Source: Streptomyces atratus (GTDB taxonomy: Bacteria > Actinomycetota > Actinomycetes > Streptomycetales > Streptomycetaceae). From it: a stretch of DNA of 47,726 nucleotides. The notes beneath the pieces are model-generated. The model was not told the origin of the DNA. It was given only the letters and a program-made list of their open reading frames with translations, and ran no database searches. How positions within the stretch are numbered: position 1 is the first letter of the stretch; the number at the start of each line of letters is the position of its first letter. The stretch covers positions 1 to 47,726 of the forward strand of contig NZ_FPJO01000033.1 in NCBI RefSeq assembly GCF_900119365.1. Reading direction: 5' to 3'. Shown here in pieces: positions 1 through 8,742 of this stretch. The position numbers and the translations under genes are program-made.

Positions 1-393
1 GAGCCGGTCTCCTCCCACTGCAACTTCGGGTACGCGCCGGCGACAGGTGACGTGAACGGCGACGGTTACGCCGATGTCGCGTTCAGCGCCCCGACCAAGG
101 GCAACAAAATGGTGACCCTGGTGCTGCGCGGCGGACCGAAGGGCCTGACCGGCAAGAACGCGAAGAGCCTGTCCGGCCTCCCGGTGCGGCCCATGCTGGC
201 GATCCAGGACCTGAACGGCGACGGCGCGGCCGAACTGGCGGTCGGCACGTGGTACGCGAGCGGGGCCGACGAAACAGTGCGGGTCCTGCGCGGCAGCCCT
301 TCCGGCATCACCACCTCCAGGCCGACGCTCATCGGGCCCGCGGATCTGGGACTGAAGCCGGAACCGGGGCACAGCTCCGACTTCGGCCACTGA
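1..393 (+). CDS. FG-GAP/integrin-alpha repeat protein, C-terminal part
   Basis: The reading frame is open from the first base of the window, so the 5' end lies to the left. The visible 130 residues contain two FG-GAP-type calcium-binding loops: GDVNGDGYADVAF near the start and DLNGDGAAELAVG about 45 residues later. These are the DxNxDGxxD repeats of the blades of bacterial integrin-alpha-like propellers, usually secreted or surface proteins in Streptomyces. The protein ends soon after the last blade, as expected for the family, so this looks like a normal C-terminus and not a break. Signal peptide and repeat number cannot be judged. The family is clear; the ligand is unknown. Confidence 0.85.
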   Translation, partial: EPVSSHCNFGYAPATGDVNGDGYADVAFSAPTKGNKMVTLVLRGGPKGLTGKNAKSLSGLPVRPMLAIQDLNGDGAAELAVGTWYASGADETVRVLRGSPSGITTSRPTLIGPADLGLKPEPGHSSDFGH

Positions 394-553
394 AACAGCA
401 TGGGGCGCCCCTACCGGGGACGAGGCTACCGACCGGTAGAGCACGACATACGCTGGCAGGAGGCCGGAAGAACCCACTTGATGGCTCTGCGCTGTCTCTT
501 CCATGGTTGTGGGCTGCAATCAGGCAGGTCGGGGGAACCTCAGTCACGCACTC

Positions 554-950
554 ATGCGCACTCTCTACGTCGTCACCCATCCGGAGGCGACGCACCACGT
601 CGAGGGAGTCGTCGGCGGATGGCACGATTCGCAGCTGACGCCCGCCGGCGTCCGTGCGGCAATCTCCATTGCCCAGGCGCTGCGGTCTCAGGTCCCCGAC
701 GGCGCCGAGGTGGAGCTGTTCTCCTCGGATCTGCAGCGCACCCGGCGGACGGCCGAGGAAGTGGCCGGACTGTTCGGCGTGAAGCCGGTCCTGGATCGCA
801 GGCTGCGGGAGAAGTCCTACGGTGAGGCGGAGGGAAGGCCGCAGGAGTGGTTGGACCGGCGCTTCGTCCCACCGCCGGGGAGCGGATGCAACACGACGAG
901 GGTGTGGAGGGTGCAGAGACCAAGGCGGCGTGGGCGCGGCGCATCTCCTC
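554..950 (+). pseudogene. Histidine phosphatase (phosphoglycerate-mutase-like), frameshifted and truncated
   Basis: The ATG at 554 opens MRTLYVVTHPEATHH, a variant of the RHG-type catalytic histidine motif at the N-terminus of histidine phosphatases. LTPAGVRAA and FSSDLQRTRRTAEEVA follow, matching the conserved second block with its phosphate-binding Arg. Family-like sequence then continues in a different frame from about 880 (GERMQHDEGVEGAETKAAWARR), so one base appears lost in or near the GGGG run at about 888. After about 950 the similarity stops and the second catalytic His block is missing. I read it as a dead gene, although the frameshift alone could be a sequencing error. Confidence 0.7.
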
Positions 951-1055
951 GCGACCCGCTCTGCCCCGGCCCGCAGCCAGCCCCGGACCGTGTGACGGTG
1001 CCTCGCCAAATGAGATGACTTCTAAAGCCAGTCCGGAACCCGGCATGATGCAGGC

Positions 1056-1367
1056 ATGATCACTGTTCATCTGAAGTACGAGATCGACGCCGACAAGCTT
1101 GAGGATTTCGAAGAGTACGGTCGCCGCTGGGTCCGGCTCGTCAACCGTTTCGGCGGGACGCACCACGGCTACTTCCTGCCGAGTGAGGGCGACAGCGACA
1201 TCGCCTACGCCCTCTTCTCCTTTCCCGGCCTGGCCGCTTACGAGCAGTACCGCACAGACAGCATGTCCGACGCGGAGTGCCAGGAAGCATTCCAACTGGC
1301 TCGTGACACCCGCTGCATCAAGCGGTACGAGCGCCGCTTCCTCCGGCCGCTCGACGGCCTGTCCTAG
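1056..1367 (+). CDS. NIPSNAP-family protein
   Basis: A 103-residue protein starting MITVHLKYEIDADKLEDFEEYGRRW, with GGTHHGYFLPSEGDSDIAYALFSFPGLAAYEQYR in the middle. This is the NIPSNAP form of the dimeric alpha-beta barrel fold, complete at the usual bacterial length. Bacterial NIPSNAPs are small cytosolic proteins of unclear function, structurally close to antibiotic-biosynthesis monooxygenases. In streptomycetes they often sit opposite a LysR regulator, and here a LysR C-terminal remnant lies convergently, its stop sharing the CTAG at 1364-1367. The ATG at 1056 lacks a strong ribosome site; it was chosen because the family fold begins at once. Confidence 0.85.
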   Translation: MITVHLKYEIDADKLEDFEEYGRRWVRLVNRFGGTHHGYFLPSEGDSDIAYALFSFPGLAAYEQYRTDSMSDAECQEAFQLARDTRCIKRYERRFLRPLDGLS

Positions 1368-1535
1368 GCCGGCGGGAGCGGCGTGGTGCGACCCTGCTGC
1401 GCGGCTGTGCGCAGCGCTGCGATGACGGCCGTGGTCGTCGGGTGCGCGGTCTGGGTGTGACGCGTCGCGGCGAACAGCAGGCGCGTGATCGGGCGATCCG
1501 TTATGGGCGCCGCGCGGATTCCGGGTGTGGCCGGG
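1364..1535 (-). pseudogene. LysR-type regulator, C-terminal remnant
   Basis: On the minus strand about 55 codons read GIRAAPITDRPITRLLFAATRHTQTAHPTTTAVIAALRTAAQQ and then stop at 1364. The pattern 'pi..p.tR.lfaatR....hP....vi.aLr.aA' is the end of the substrate-binding domain of LysR regulators. Nothing upstream on this strand continues the gene: beyond about 1535 the sequence belongs to a peptidoglycan-binding gene on the other strand. The regulator has therefore lost its HTH and most of its effector domain. The fragment probably once controlled the neighbouring NIPSNAP gene. Confidence 0.6.
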
Positions 1536-1540
1536 GCGAT

Positions 1541-1965
1541 GGCCGTCCGGGCACCGCGACGGACGACGGGAAGAAGAACAAGGACCAGGACCCCACGGGC
1601 GAGGAGGACACGAACACGAAGTCACCGCGCCCCAGCAGTTCAGCCAAGGGCGAGACCTCTTCCTCAGCTTCTGCTTCTGCCTCGCCCAGTACGGCCGCCG
1701 CGCTCGGCGTCGCCGGCCGCGCCGACTGCCGCTACAACTGGGACCGCACCCAGGTCATGGCCAAGGGCATGGTCGGCTCGAAGGTGAAGCAGATCCAGTG
1801 CCTGCTGAACTACAACTACGACTACACGCTTACCCTCGACGGCAAGTTCGGAGAAAGCGCCGACGTCGCCGTACGCGCCGTCCAGAGCTGCAGTGGTCTC
1901 AAGCCCGACGGCCAGGTCGGACCCCAGACCTGGAAGTACCTCGACACCCCCGTGTCAGGCCCGAC
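1541..1965 (+). pseudogene. Peptidoglycan-binding-domain protein, 5'-truncated
   Basis: The frame reads a Ser/Lys/Glu-rich linker (about 1560-1690) and then a PG_binding_1-like domain: ADCRYNWDRTQVMAKGMVGSKVKQIQCLLN, then LTLDGKFGESADVAVRAVQ and PDGQVGPQTWKYLDTP. The repeats of short helices with the DGxFGxxT/DGxVGPxTW motifs are typical of secreted cell-wall-binding proteins. No signal peptide or start precedes the linker; the upstream DNA is the LysR remnant read backwards, so the 5' part was lost at a junction near 1535-1545. The frame stays open to 2224 without family-like sequence, so the C-terminal tail is also doubtful. Confidence 0.6.
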
Positions 1966-2184
1966 CACCGTCGGTCAGGACCACACGGTCCCGGCCGGCC
2001 CCGAATCAGGGCCACTGAGCTCCTTCCGGGCCGGCGACTCGCGGCCCGAACCGTCTCCTCGGCAGCCCCGGCTACCGGCGGACTGGCCATCAATCAAACG
2101 CCTGTCGTGGTGGCACGCAGGTCTTCCGCGGCGGGTGGCGAGCCGGTCGGGCTCGATGAGGCCACTCATGCTTTCTCTTCCAGT

Positions 2185-3705
2185 TCAGGGTTCAGCTTCA
2201 GGGTTCAGCGCGATACCAGGGTAGAACTTGCGCTGGTTGGACAGGATTATCTCTTTGGGTGTGGCGATGCCGACGGTCTCACGGACACGTGCGGCGAACG
2301 CTCGTGAGGAGACCGGGTTGGCGCCCTCCAGCTGGCACCAGTTCCGGTAACTGGTGTAGAGCTGGGTTTGTTCCGCACGCATGGCGGGGTCCACGGTGCA
2401 GCACTCGCTCATGAACCGGCCCGTATGGTCTTGGGTCTTTGCGTACGTGTGGGTGGCGGTGCGTACCCGCGGGGGGCCGGTCAGGTCGCGAGGACCGTTC
2501 AGATACCGGCGCGCGCCGGTGACGAGCCAGTGCAGGATGCCCGGTCCTTCTTCGGTGACCAGGGCGTCGGCGAGGTTGTCGATCTTCCGGTCGTCTGCGA
2601 CGACCCGGTCGAACGGGATCAGCCTCATCCGGCGCCGGAACGCGTAGCCGCTGGTGCTGACTTCAGGGCGCTGGTTGCCGAGCAGCCACAGTGTGTGGGT
2701 GGGGGTGAAACTGAAGAAGTCCTGCCGCATCCTGCGGGCCTTGATCCGGTCTCCGCCGGTCAGTAGCTTGACGCGGGACTCGTCGAAGCGGTCACCGGGC
2801 TTGGGTTCGGAGCAGACGATAATGCGCCGGCCATGCAGCTCGGCGAGATCGGCGGCGTGCACCACGCAAGACCGGGCCATCAGGAAACCGGGCGGGGCGG
2901 CATCCGCGTAGTCCCCAAGAAGTCTGACGATGACGTCCAGAAAAACGCTCTTGCCGTTACTTCCCTGTCCATAGAGGAATGGCATGATCTGCGCGCCGAC
3001 ATCACCGGTGATCGAGTAGCCCAGCAGCTCGTGCAGAAAGCCGATCATCTGACGGCCGTCGGCGTCGTCGCCGAACGTGTCGGTGAGGAACCGCTGCCAG
3101 CGAGGTGTTCCCATCGGCCGGGCTTCGACGCTCGTGGCACGCGAGTGACAGTGCCTCTCCGGATCCGGCGCGGCGACCAGGCCGGTCTGGAGGTCGACCA
3201 CCCCCTCCGGAGTGCACAGTGCATAGGGATCCGCGTTCAGCAGCGCAGCGCTGAGTGTCATCCCCGGCGCGGCCTTGGCCTGTATCAGCATGGCCATCAT
3301 TCCGGATGTTGTCAGAGCCCGCCGACGGTGCCGGCGCAGCTCTGCTCCGCTGTGCCGCTCGTGCGGGTCGGTCTCCGCCAGCCTTTCGGCCATCTCGCCG
3401 GCTGCCCACAGTACGGTGCCGGCATCGTCGATCTCCCACCGATAGCCCGACCACCGGTACCAGCCCAGACCCGGCACATGCCTGAAGCTCCGCCTGTACA
3501 AGGCGACGAACAGTTTAGCGGTGCCACGGTCACTGAGGGTGTCGGGCAGCAGACCGTGCTCGGTTGCCCGCATCGCCATCGGCGCAGCTCTCTTGGCGGC
3601 CTGCGCCGGGACGGTGCTGGCGGGGGAGCCGGAGCCGAGCAGAATCTGCCGTACGACCTCTTGAGGGTCGAACGGCCCGTCATCGTGGCTGGGTGTGTGG
3701 TTCAC
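2185..3705 (-). CDS. Phage/plasmid-type primase-helicase (P4/D5 family, SF3 helicase)
   Basis: A 506-residue protein if started at the GTG at 3705, which has GGGAG seven bases upstream; the frame is open to 3864 but that earlier GTG has no ribosome site. Walker A is GQGSNGKS at about residue 247, followed by a Walker-B-like strand (RRIIVCSEP, about 292) and a sensor/Arg block LLGNQRPEVSTSGYAFRRRMRLIPF near 342-365. This is the D5_N/SF3 helicase layout of P4-like primases that unwind phage or plasmid origins. The archaeo-eukaryotic primase domain normally N-terminal to it is absent. No integrase, excisionase or relaxase is next to it, so it is an orphan of a decayed integrative element. The enzyme looks intact. 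Confidence 0.85.
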   Translation of the reverse strand: MNHTPSHDDGPFDPQEVVRQILLGSGSPASTVPAQAAKRAAPMAMRATEHGLLPDTLSDRGTAKLFVALYRRSFRHVPGLGWYRWSGYRWEIDDAGTVLWAAGEMAERLAETDPHERHSGAELRRHRRRALTTSGMMAMLIQAKAAPGMTLSAALLNADPYALCTPEGVVDLQTGLVAAPDPERHCHSRATSVEARPMGTPRWQRFLTDTFGDDADGRQMIGFLHELLGYSITGDVGAQIMPFLYGQGSNGKSVFLDVIVRLLGDYADAAPPGFLMARSCVVHAADLAELHGRRIIVCSEPKPGDRFDESRVKLLTGGDRIKARRMRQDFFSFTPTHTLWLLGNQRPEVSTSGYAFRRRMRLIPFDRVVADDRKIDNLADALVTEEGPGILHWLVTGARRYLNGPRDLTGPPRVRTATHTYAKTQDHTGRFMSECCTVDPAMRAEQTQLYTSYRNWCQLEGANPVSSRAFAARVRETVGIATPKEIILSNQRKFYPGIALNPEAEP

Positions 3706-5020
3706 CTGCGGTCTCCCAGATCGAGCGGAAGGCGGCTGCCCGCAGGCAATCCCGGACTGGATGATGTGCGGTGTTCGGAGTTCCTGGCCCGGACGCGTGT
3801 GTACCGCGGCCACCACCAGGGCCGCTTCCGCGTCCTGCGCCGCCAGACGGCCGGTGGTGGCCACAGGCCGCCGGGCTCCGGCAGTCGTGGCAATGGGCGG
3901 GGATGCCTTGCGACGGACAGTTGGTCGGTTGCACCGGCCGGGCGCGTCGCGGCGCGGTCGACAGTACGTCAGGTAACCAAGTTGCCGGTCGAGAAGCTAC
4001 GGTCCGGCCTGAGTTGCTGTCACGTAGATGCAGATCAGGAACCATATGTACTCCTTTCAGCGACTGAAGCGACTCACATTGCAAATTGGTGGAGCGCGGA
4101 TAGGGTCGAATGCCTGGGGGCTTCAGGAGCCCCACCCAGACCCTGTTGCCCCACGTTCATCGGGTTGCGCGGGGCAATATTCAATCGAGGAACTATCTGG
4201 CTGAATCGATGCGGTGGTGACAAGGGCCCGTCTCGTGTTTCATCTGCAAGATCAAAGCTCGATCAACTTGTACGTTTAAGGAATTTTACTCTCCACACGG
4301 ATGCGGGTTCTCCGGGGGATCCGGGCGACGCAGCGCGGAAACGGCTGGCGGTTATTCAGCTGTGGCTGCTGAGCGGGTGCATGGCTCAATCGCCCGACCT
4401 GAAGGCTCCGTTGGAAGCTTGTCGCTCGGGCGTCAGTTTCACGGATGAGTCCCTCGTCGGCATGCGGCTTCATAGGCTGCAGAATGAGGCTGCACTATTC
4501 CACGACCCGGCGTCAAACGATCACTGCAGTGCTGCGGTACGAGTCGATGGCCGACTGCGCAGATCGCACCAAAATGCCTGCTCGGACAGCTGGTAGGGCT
4601 GTCTCACGCCGTCTGTGGACTGGGTGATTGTGCGGTGTCGGGGGGCGATTTGGCCTGTGACGGTGCGGATTTCAACCGAGTCATTGGTTCGGCCGCAGCG
4701 TCGAAGTGCACACAGTACACAGGGTGAGAGGTTCGATGTTGCGACGCCTTATGGCTCTGCCGTAGGACGTTACCGGCCGTCGAATTCCCCCCACGGGATC
4801 AGGCCGAACAGATCACGCCAAGAACTGGAAGGACAGACGGTCGTTAAAGGAGGTCAGAAGAAGCGATTCGCCAAGCAGAATCGTTGCGTCGTGTGGCACC
4901 GATTCCGCGGCGTCGCGGGCTGCCCACGCGCATGAACCACTTCATCAAAATACTTGATGGTGGCCTACCCGGTGAGTCTTCGAGTGGTCCGAAGCGTAAG
5001 GGTGCGAATATTGTCATAGA
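3706..5020. other. 1.3-kb stretch without a recognisable gene
   Basis: Open frames here are short or antisense, start without ribosome sites and match no family I know. Base composition falls noticeably between about 4050 and 5020 compared with both flanks, which fits imported or non-coding DNA near the primase. A short inverted repeat (CATCAA, 5-nt loop, TTGATG) lies at 4943-4959, about 60 bases before the first leader-like element. No intact transposase or attachment-site repeat was found by eye. Confidence 0.4.
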
Positions 5021-5125
5021 TACGCCATTCGGGTGACATCATGTCGACTTTGTTGCTGTCATGTGCGCCCGAGAGGATAACTATCACTATCCAAACCGGT
5101 GGGCTGCCCACCCTCTCCGGGGGAG
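5021..5125 (+). promoter_or_regulatory. Leader-like repeated element, copy 1
   Basis: Block 1 is TACGCCATTCGGGTGA (5021-5036). After 57 nt comes AACCGGTGGGCTGCCC (5094-5109), in which GGTGGGC and GCCCACC form a perfect hairpin, then CTCTCC plus GGGGGAG (5113-5125). The same order and spacing recur at 8743-8846 (+) and 8404-8497 (-). Similarity between copies 1 and 2 continues further: GCAATGGGCACCCCCG at 5195 matches GCAATGAGCGCCCCCG at 8914, and both end in a CCATGCGAG start context (5290; 8972). I infer a shared promoter or RNA leader; the function is not established. Confidence 0.55.
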
Positions 5126-5742
5126 CGGCTGTTCATTTCTCTCGTAGCTGTCCAGGTGAGGTGAAAACCTGGGGATCTGCCGGGTGGGACTGCCGCAATG
5201 GGCACCCCCGTGGGAGGGGTTTGGATCCGCCAGTCGGTGCCGGTGGCGCCGGCTGGCGCGGCGGCCCAAGTGACCTCTGTGGGGACACCATGCGAGCTTC
5301 CTTGGCGACGGTTTTGACGTCCAGTGCCCGGTCTCGGACTCCTGAGTCCTGCGGTGAGACCGCTCAGGTCGACGCGGCGCGACGCCAGTCGGCAGGGGTA
5401 CCCGTCGCTCTCACGCTGTGCTCGGCCAACCCGCTCACCGCCGCGTACGGCAAAGGGGCTTTGCCGGAGCACGGAGTCTGCCGCCTCCCCACGGCACCGA
5501 ATCACTTCCAGGACCGGTGGCTGGCATCGTCCGGACCCCGCCCGCCGTGTCGGCGTCGGGCGGGTGTGCCCCGCTTCCCGTCACTGAACCGCCCACTCAG
5601 CTCCCGGCACGGTTGTCCCCGCCCGGCGAGCACATCGATGCGGCAGGAATCCGCAGCCAGCGGTTTGTGCCGCGTTGTTTCCGGAAGCGCAAACCTGCCG
5701 CCCCGCCACCTGGGCAAGGCCCAGGATGAGAGAGGAAGAACT
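5126..5742 (+). other. Long region between leader-like element and ATPase gene
   Basis: The frame of the ATPase is open throughout this stretch, and an ATG at 5290 (GTGGGGA seven bases upstream) is in frame with it, giving a possible 315-residue product. The residues encoded between 5290 and 5742 are Arg/Ser/Pro-rich, resemble no family and look like chance coding in GC-rich DNA. A small hairpin (CCAGGT/ACCTGG) lies at about 5151-5172. I treat the stretch as a probable 5' UTR or spacer, with the 5290 start as an alternative. Confidence 0.35.
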
Positions 5743-6237
5743 ATGCTGCCGACTGCTTGGTCGGGGGCGCAGATCGCACTGTCCCCCCAAGAGATTGAAC
5801 AATGGCCGGATACGGCGTCAGCCCGGGCTCTGGCCGACGGTTGCCCCAGCAGACGACCGGTCTCGTTCCGCGTGCCGACACTGGAGCGAGCGGTGCCGGT
5901 CTGCCGCCAACTGGCCCGGCTGTGGATGGATTCCGAGGACATATCAGACGAAAGTGCCCGGTGTGCAGCCTTACTCGTGCTCTCTGAGCTGATGACCAAC
6001 GCCATCGTCCACACCAACAGCCTCTCGATCACGGGCCGTCTGCAAAAGGACGATGACTGGCTTCTCGTGGAAGTCCAGGATGAGGGTGGAATTTCGTCCG
6101 TCCCACACCGTGCCGGCAACGCCAACGAGTACGGTCGAGGCCTGCTGGTGGTTGCGCAGTCCGCGCAGGCACTGGGAACGCGACAGGAGACCGACGGAGG
6201 CCGCACGTTCTGGGCACGGATCGCACTGGCCGGGTGA
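5743..6237 (+). CDS. ATP-binding anti-sigma-factor-type kinase (RsbW/SpoIIAB-like HATPase)
   Basis: A 164-residue protein from the ATG at 5743, preceded by GAGAGGAAG at a good distance; the frame is open much further upstream but family similarity starts here. It is a single HATPase_c domain: N-box LLVLSELMTNAIVHTN (about residues 77-92), G1 region VQDEGG (about 114) and the lid EYGRGLLVVAQSAQALGTRQ. Streptomyces have dozens of such short RsbW-like proteins; some bind or phosphorylate anti-anti-sigma factors, others have no known partner. No STAS-domain partner or sigma gene is adjacent. It stands alone, 1.2 kb from the next gene, downstream of leader-like copy 1. Confidence 0.85.
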   Translation: MLPTAWSGAQIALSPQEIEQWPDTASARALADGCPSRRPVSFRVPTLERAVPVCRQLARLWMDSEDISDESARCAALLVLSELMTNAIVHTNSLSITGRLQKDDDWLLVEVQDEGGISSVPHRAGNANEYGRGLLVVAQSAQALGTRQETDGGRTFWARIALAG

Positions 6238-7344
6238 AATCCGTCGCCAACTCACGTCCCCAGCCCGGTGAGCAGCGCCCGCGGCGCCGGTTCACCTCGT
6301 CGGTCGGGCGCTCGATGGCGAGCCCGGTCGTCCGGTGACTTCGATCATGTGCCGTACTCCGGAAACATGAAGCACCTGAGAGCGAGGTCATGCTCGTGCC
6401 GCTGGAGGAGCCCCGCATGGCCCGGTTGAAACAGACATCGATTGCGGGGCCGTTTCAGGTCCACCCGCACGGCGAGCGGGTACCAGCCTGGTGGTGGCAC
6501 GCGCAGTGCTGGCCGGCGTCTTCTCTCCACGGCGGAGCTCCCGTCGGCGTCGGCTGTCCCGGTGGATCTGGAGAGATGGTCTGCTTCGCCCCGGATTCCT
6601 TTCACCGACGACTCCGGGCGTCAGCCACTCGGTGTGGATGGTCTGGCTGGTCTCCGGGGCGCATGATGAGTTCTACGCGGATCTCCGCCGGCCCGGCCGG
6701 CAGGACGAGGACCGGGCACTGAACAGCGACCAAGGCCTGTCAACGGTTCCCCCGTTGTGATCTGCCGAGGCACGCCAAGCTCTCTCCGCGACCAGTCGTT
6801 GCGCCGTGCCCATGACGGAGTTGCTCGGCCTCGGCCGGGACTCATACCGACAGTTCGATGGAGTTGATCCGGGCTCTCTCGACGCCGTGTGAACTGGTCG
6901 CCCCGTCCAGCCGGCGGTACCAGATCAGGTCCCGCACGGCTGCCTGCCGAGCCTCCCCGCCCTTCTCCTGGACCGCGGGATCGGTTGGGCGGCTCTCGCC
7001 GTCGCCGGGGTCCCGGGCTCGTCCCACGAGGGGGACGGGAATGGCGTCCTGCGAGATCCCGGCCCGGCCGCGTCCTGGTGGACTGCCGGGAGATGCGGGG
7101 GAGCGGCCGGGCTGAAGAGGCTTGGAAATGCCCGAATCGGTGGTGAGCAGTTGCAGGCTGCTTTCGTCTGCTGGCTGGGCGGCGGCGCGGGGGCGTGGCG
7201 CCAGCGGCGGATCACATCCCTGCGAACGCCCCGGCGGCGCGGCCTGATCGGGTGCAGCCCGCGTCGCAACGTTTCCTCTGCCGTTGCGTTCTCGGGTCCG
7301 TCGCCGCAGGGTGGGCTGGTCGCTACAGAATCGTCCCTGGTTCC
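6238..7344. other. 1.1-kb stretch without a recognisable gene
   Basis: All frames are broken or lack family resemblance. A few short frames (for example 6491-6760 + and 6858-7115 +) have no ribosome site and unconvincing amino-acid composition. The region ends at the strong hairpin at 7345-7389. It may hold degraded genes, but I cannot identify any of them. Confidence 0.4.
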
Positions 7345-7389
7345 GAACAGCGCCGGCCTGCGCGAGGAACTCGCAGGCCGGCGCTGTTC
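7345..7389. terminator. Perfect 18-bp inverted-repeat terminator hairpin
   Basis: Left arm 7345-7362 (GAACAGCGCCGGCCTGCG) and right arm 7372-7389 are exact reverse complements around a 9-nt loop. The hairpin lies 53 bp beyond the stop of the minus-strand IPT/TIG gene (7443) and would act as its terminator; the symmetry allows action in both directions. No U-tract follows, as is usual for Streptomyces terminators. Confidence 0.8.
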
Positions 7390-7442
7390 ACAGCCCTGGC
7401 CGGTCGGCGTGGCGACGTGGCAGGAGAGGCCGTGAGGGGTGG

Positions 7443-8027
7443 TCAGATGTAGGTGTACCCGCCGGGGACAGTGGTGGTGCCGGCCGCGGTCGTGACCACG
7501 ACCGGGACGTTGCCCGCGGTGGCGCCGGCCGGGATGGTCCCGAACAGCAGGGTTCCGGTCGGGTCGCCGCCCAGCACGGTGGCCGGAACTCCGTTGACGG
7601 TGACGGTGCCTCCGTTCAGATTGGTGCCGGTGATCACGAACGGGGTGCCGCCGGCGACCGGGCCCGAGGCCGGGATGATGCTGGTGGCGGTGGGAGGAGC
7701 AGGCGTGGACGGGTCCACGTAGGTGTAGGACACCGAGTTGCTGGTGCCACCGCCCGTGGTCACGGTGACCGGCACCGTGCCTGCGGCGTTCGCCGGGACC
7801 ACGACCGTGACAGTGAGCCCGAGCACGTCCTGGGAGACGATGGTGGCCGGCGTGGTACCGAACAGGACGCTGGTGGCACCGCTGAGGCCCACTCCGAGGA
7901 GCTGGACCGTGTTGCCGCCGGCGACCGGGCCGGAGTTGGGCAGGACCGCCAGGAGCAGCGGGCCGAAGGGGAAAGGCAGTTGGGCGACCGATCGTGACTG
8001 GTCGGACGAGGTTGCGATTGTGGACAT
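7443..8027 (-). CDS. Two-domain IPT/TIG protein without an obvious signal peptide
   Basis: A 194-residue protein from the ATG at 8027, which follows a near-ideal AGGAGG ribosome site; the frame is open to 8234 but the strong site decides the start. Two IPT/TIG immunoglobulin-like domains are visible: VLPNSGPVAGGNTVQLLGVGLSGATSVLFG (from about residue 25) and IIPASGPVAGGTPFVITGTNLNGGTV (from about 110), each ending in a VPVTVTT/VPVVVTT strand plus SYTYV/GGYTYI. The N-terminus (MSTIATSSDQSRSVAQ) has no charged-hydrophobic signal peptide. Relatives occur at 18781-19515 and 19922-21613. The fold suggests binding or scaffold roles at a surface; how it would leave the cell is unclear. A leader-like element lies 377 bp upstream. 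Confidence 0.8.
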   Translation of the reverse strand: MSTIATSSDQSRSVAQLPFPFGPLLLAVLPNSGPVAGGNTVQLLGVGLSGATSVLFGTTPATIVSQDVLGLTVTVVVPANAAGTVPVTVTTGGGTSNSVSYTYVDPSTPAPPTATSIIPASGPVAGGTPFVITGTNLNGGTVTVNGVPATVLGGDPTGTLLFGTIPAGATAGNVPVVVTTAAGTTTVPGGYTYI

Positions 8028-8403
8028 GGCGGATCCTCCTGCGACAGGCGGACCGTTGCGGTCCGCACGGGAACCGGCCGAGAGCGAAGGCGGGCTTCCC
8101 TCCTGCCCGACGGGGCAGGGGTGAGAGGAAGAACGGCTCTCGGTTCCGGGAATGGCGACCGGGCAGCGGCTCGCGGCGATGAGTCCGCTCGGGACGGGGG
8201 CGGACCCGACGGCGATCGGGGGGCCGACGGACATCAGCCGCGACGTGCGCGCCGCTGCCCGGTCTCAAGCACGGCGAGACGCTTCACCGGCCGATGTCGG
8301 GAGCACCCACCGGCCGGTGGCTCTCCGGAGCAGCCTTGCAGTGACTCTGCACGCCGAAGCCCTGCCAGCAGGAAGGGCTGAAACGGGCGGGCCAATTGCC
8401 GAG

Positions 8404-8497
8404 CTCCCCGGAGAGGGATGGGCGACCCACCGGTTCAACGACTTCAGTAACTCCAATGAATGAACTGTCATCAACCCCTGCGCCAATTAGTCACCCG
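8404..8497 (-). promoter_or_regulatory. Leader-like repeated element, copy 3
   Basis: Read on the minus strand: CGGGTGA (8497-8491), 55 nt, AACCGGTGGGTCGCCC (8436-8421), CTCTCCGGGGAG (8415-8404). Only the CGGGTGA part of block 1 is kept. The stem GGTGGG...CCCATC still pairs, with one G:U. It points toward the IPT/TIG gene at 8027 and is divergent from copy 2. Confidence 0.5.
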
Positions 8498-8546
8498 ATC
8501 GGACCAGTCTGAAATTTGCTCCGAGAGTGGTGGCCGGCTGCGGGCA

Positions 8547-8569
8547 ACTGCCGCCGTGACGGCGGCAGT
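8547..8569. repeat. Perfect inverted repeat between divergent leader-like elements
   Basis: ACTGCCGCCG (8547-8556) and CGGCGGCAGT (8560-8569) are exact reverse complements around TGA. The repeat lies between copy 3 (-) and copy 2 (+), where both promoters should be, so an operator for a dimeric regulator is plausible. A simple hairpin is the alternative. Confidence 0.5.
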
Positions 8570-8742
8570 CACGCCGAGATCATTTCATCGCAACCAGTCA
8601 CTGCCAGATAATTTCCGGAGTTCGGGCTGTCTCCATTCGTGTGCGACATCTCGGCGGAAAACCGTCACGAATGCCACTTCGTGGCCGGTGAGGCCGGATT
8701 TGCGGAGCCCGGCGAGAAGATGAAGTAGGCAGCTCATCGAAT

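Noticed and set aside
1899..2169. Small minus-strand frames after the primase as a possible excisionase
   Set aside because: They contain no MerR/Xis-like helix-turn-helix and overlap each other in GC-rich DNA.
2833..4596. A 587-codon plus-strand frame
   Set aside because: Its first kilobase is the reverse of the primase gene, and the rest has no recognisable domain or start signal.
5041..6237. Long form of the ATPase starting at 5041
   Set aside because: The ATG at 5041 lies inside the leader-like element and the first 230 residues have no protein-like character; the ATG at 5743 has a ribosome site and starts the HATPase fold.
6925..8268. 447-residue minus-strand frame overlapping the IPT gene
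   Set aside because: It is a frame shadow of the IPT gene with His/Arg/Pro-rich composition and no start signal.
5059..8463. Peptide-level similarity (PGEGxQPTG) across the leader-like elements as a coding remnant
   Set aside because: The frames differ between copies (copy 3 reads GEGWATHRF); only the nucleotide sequence and spacing are conserved, so this is not a shared protein.
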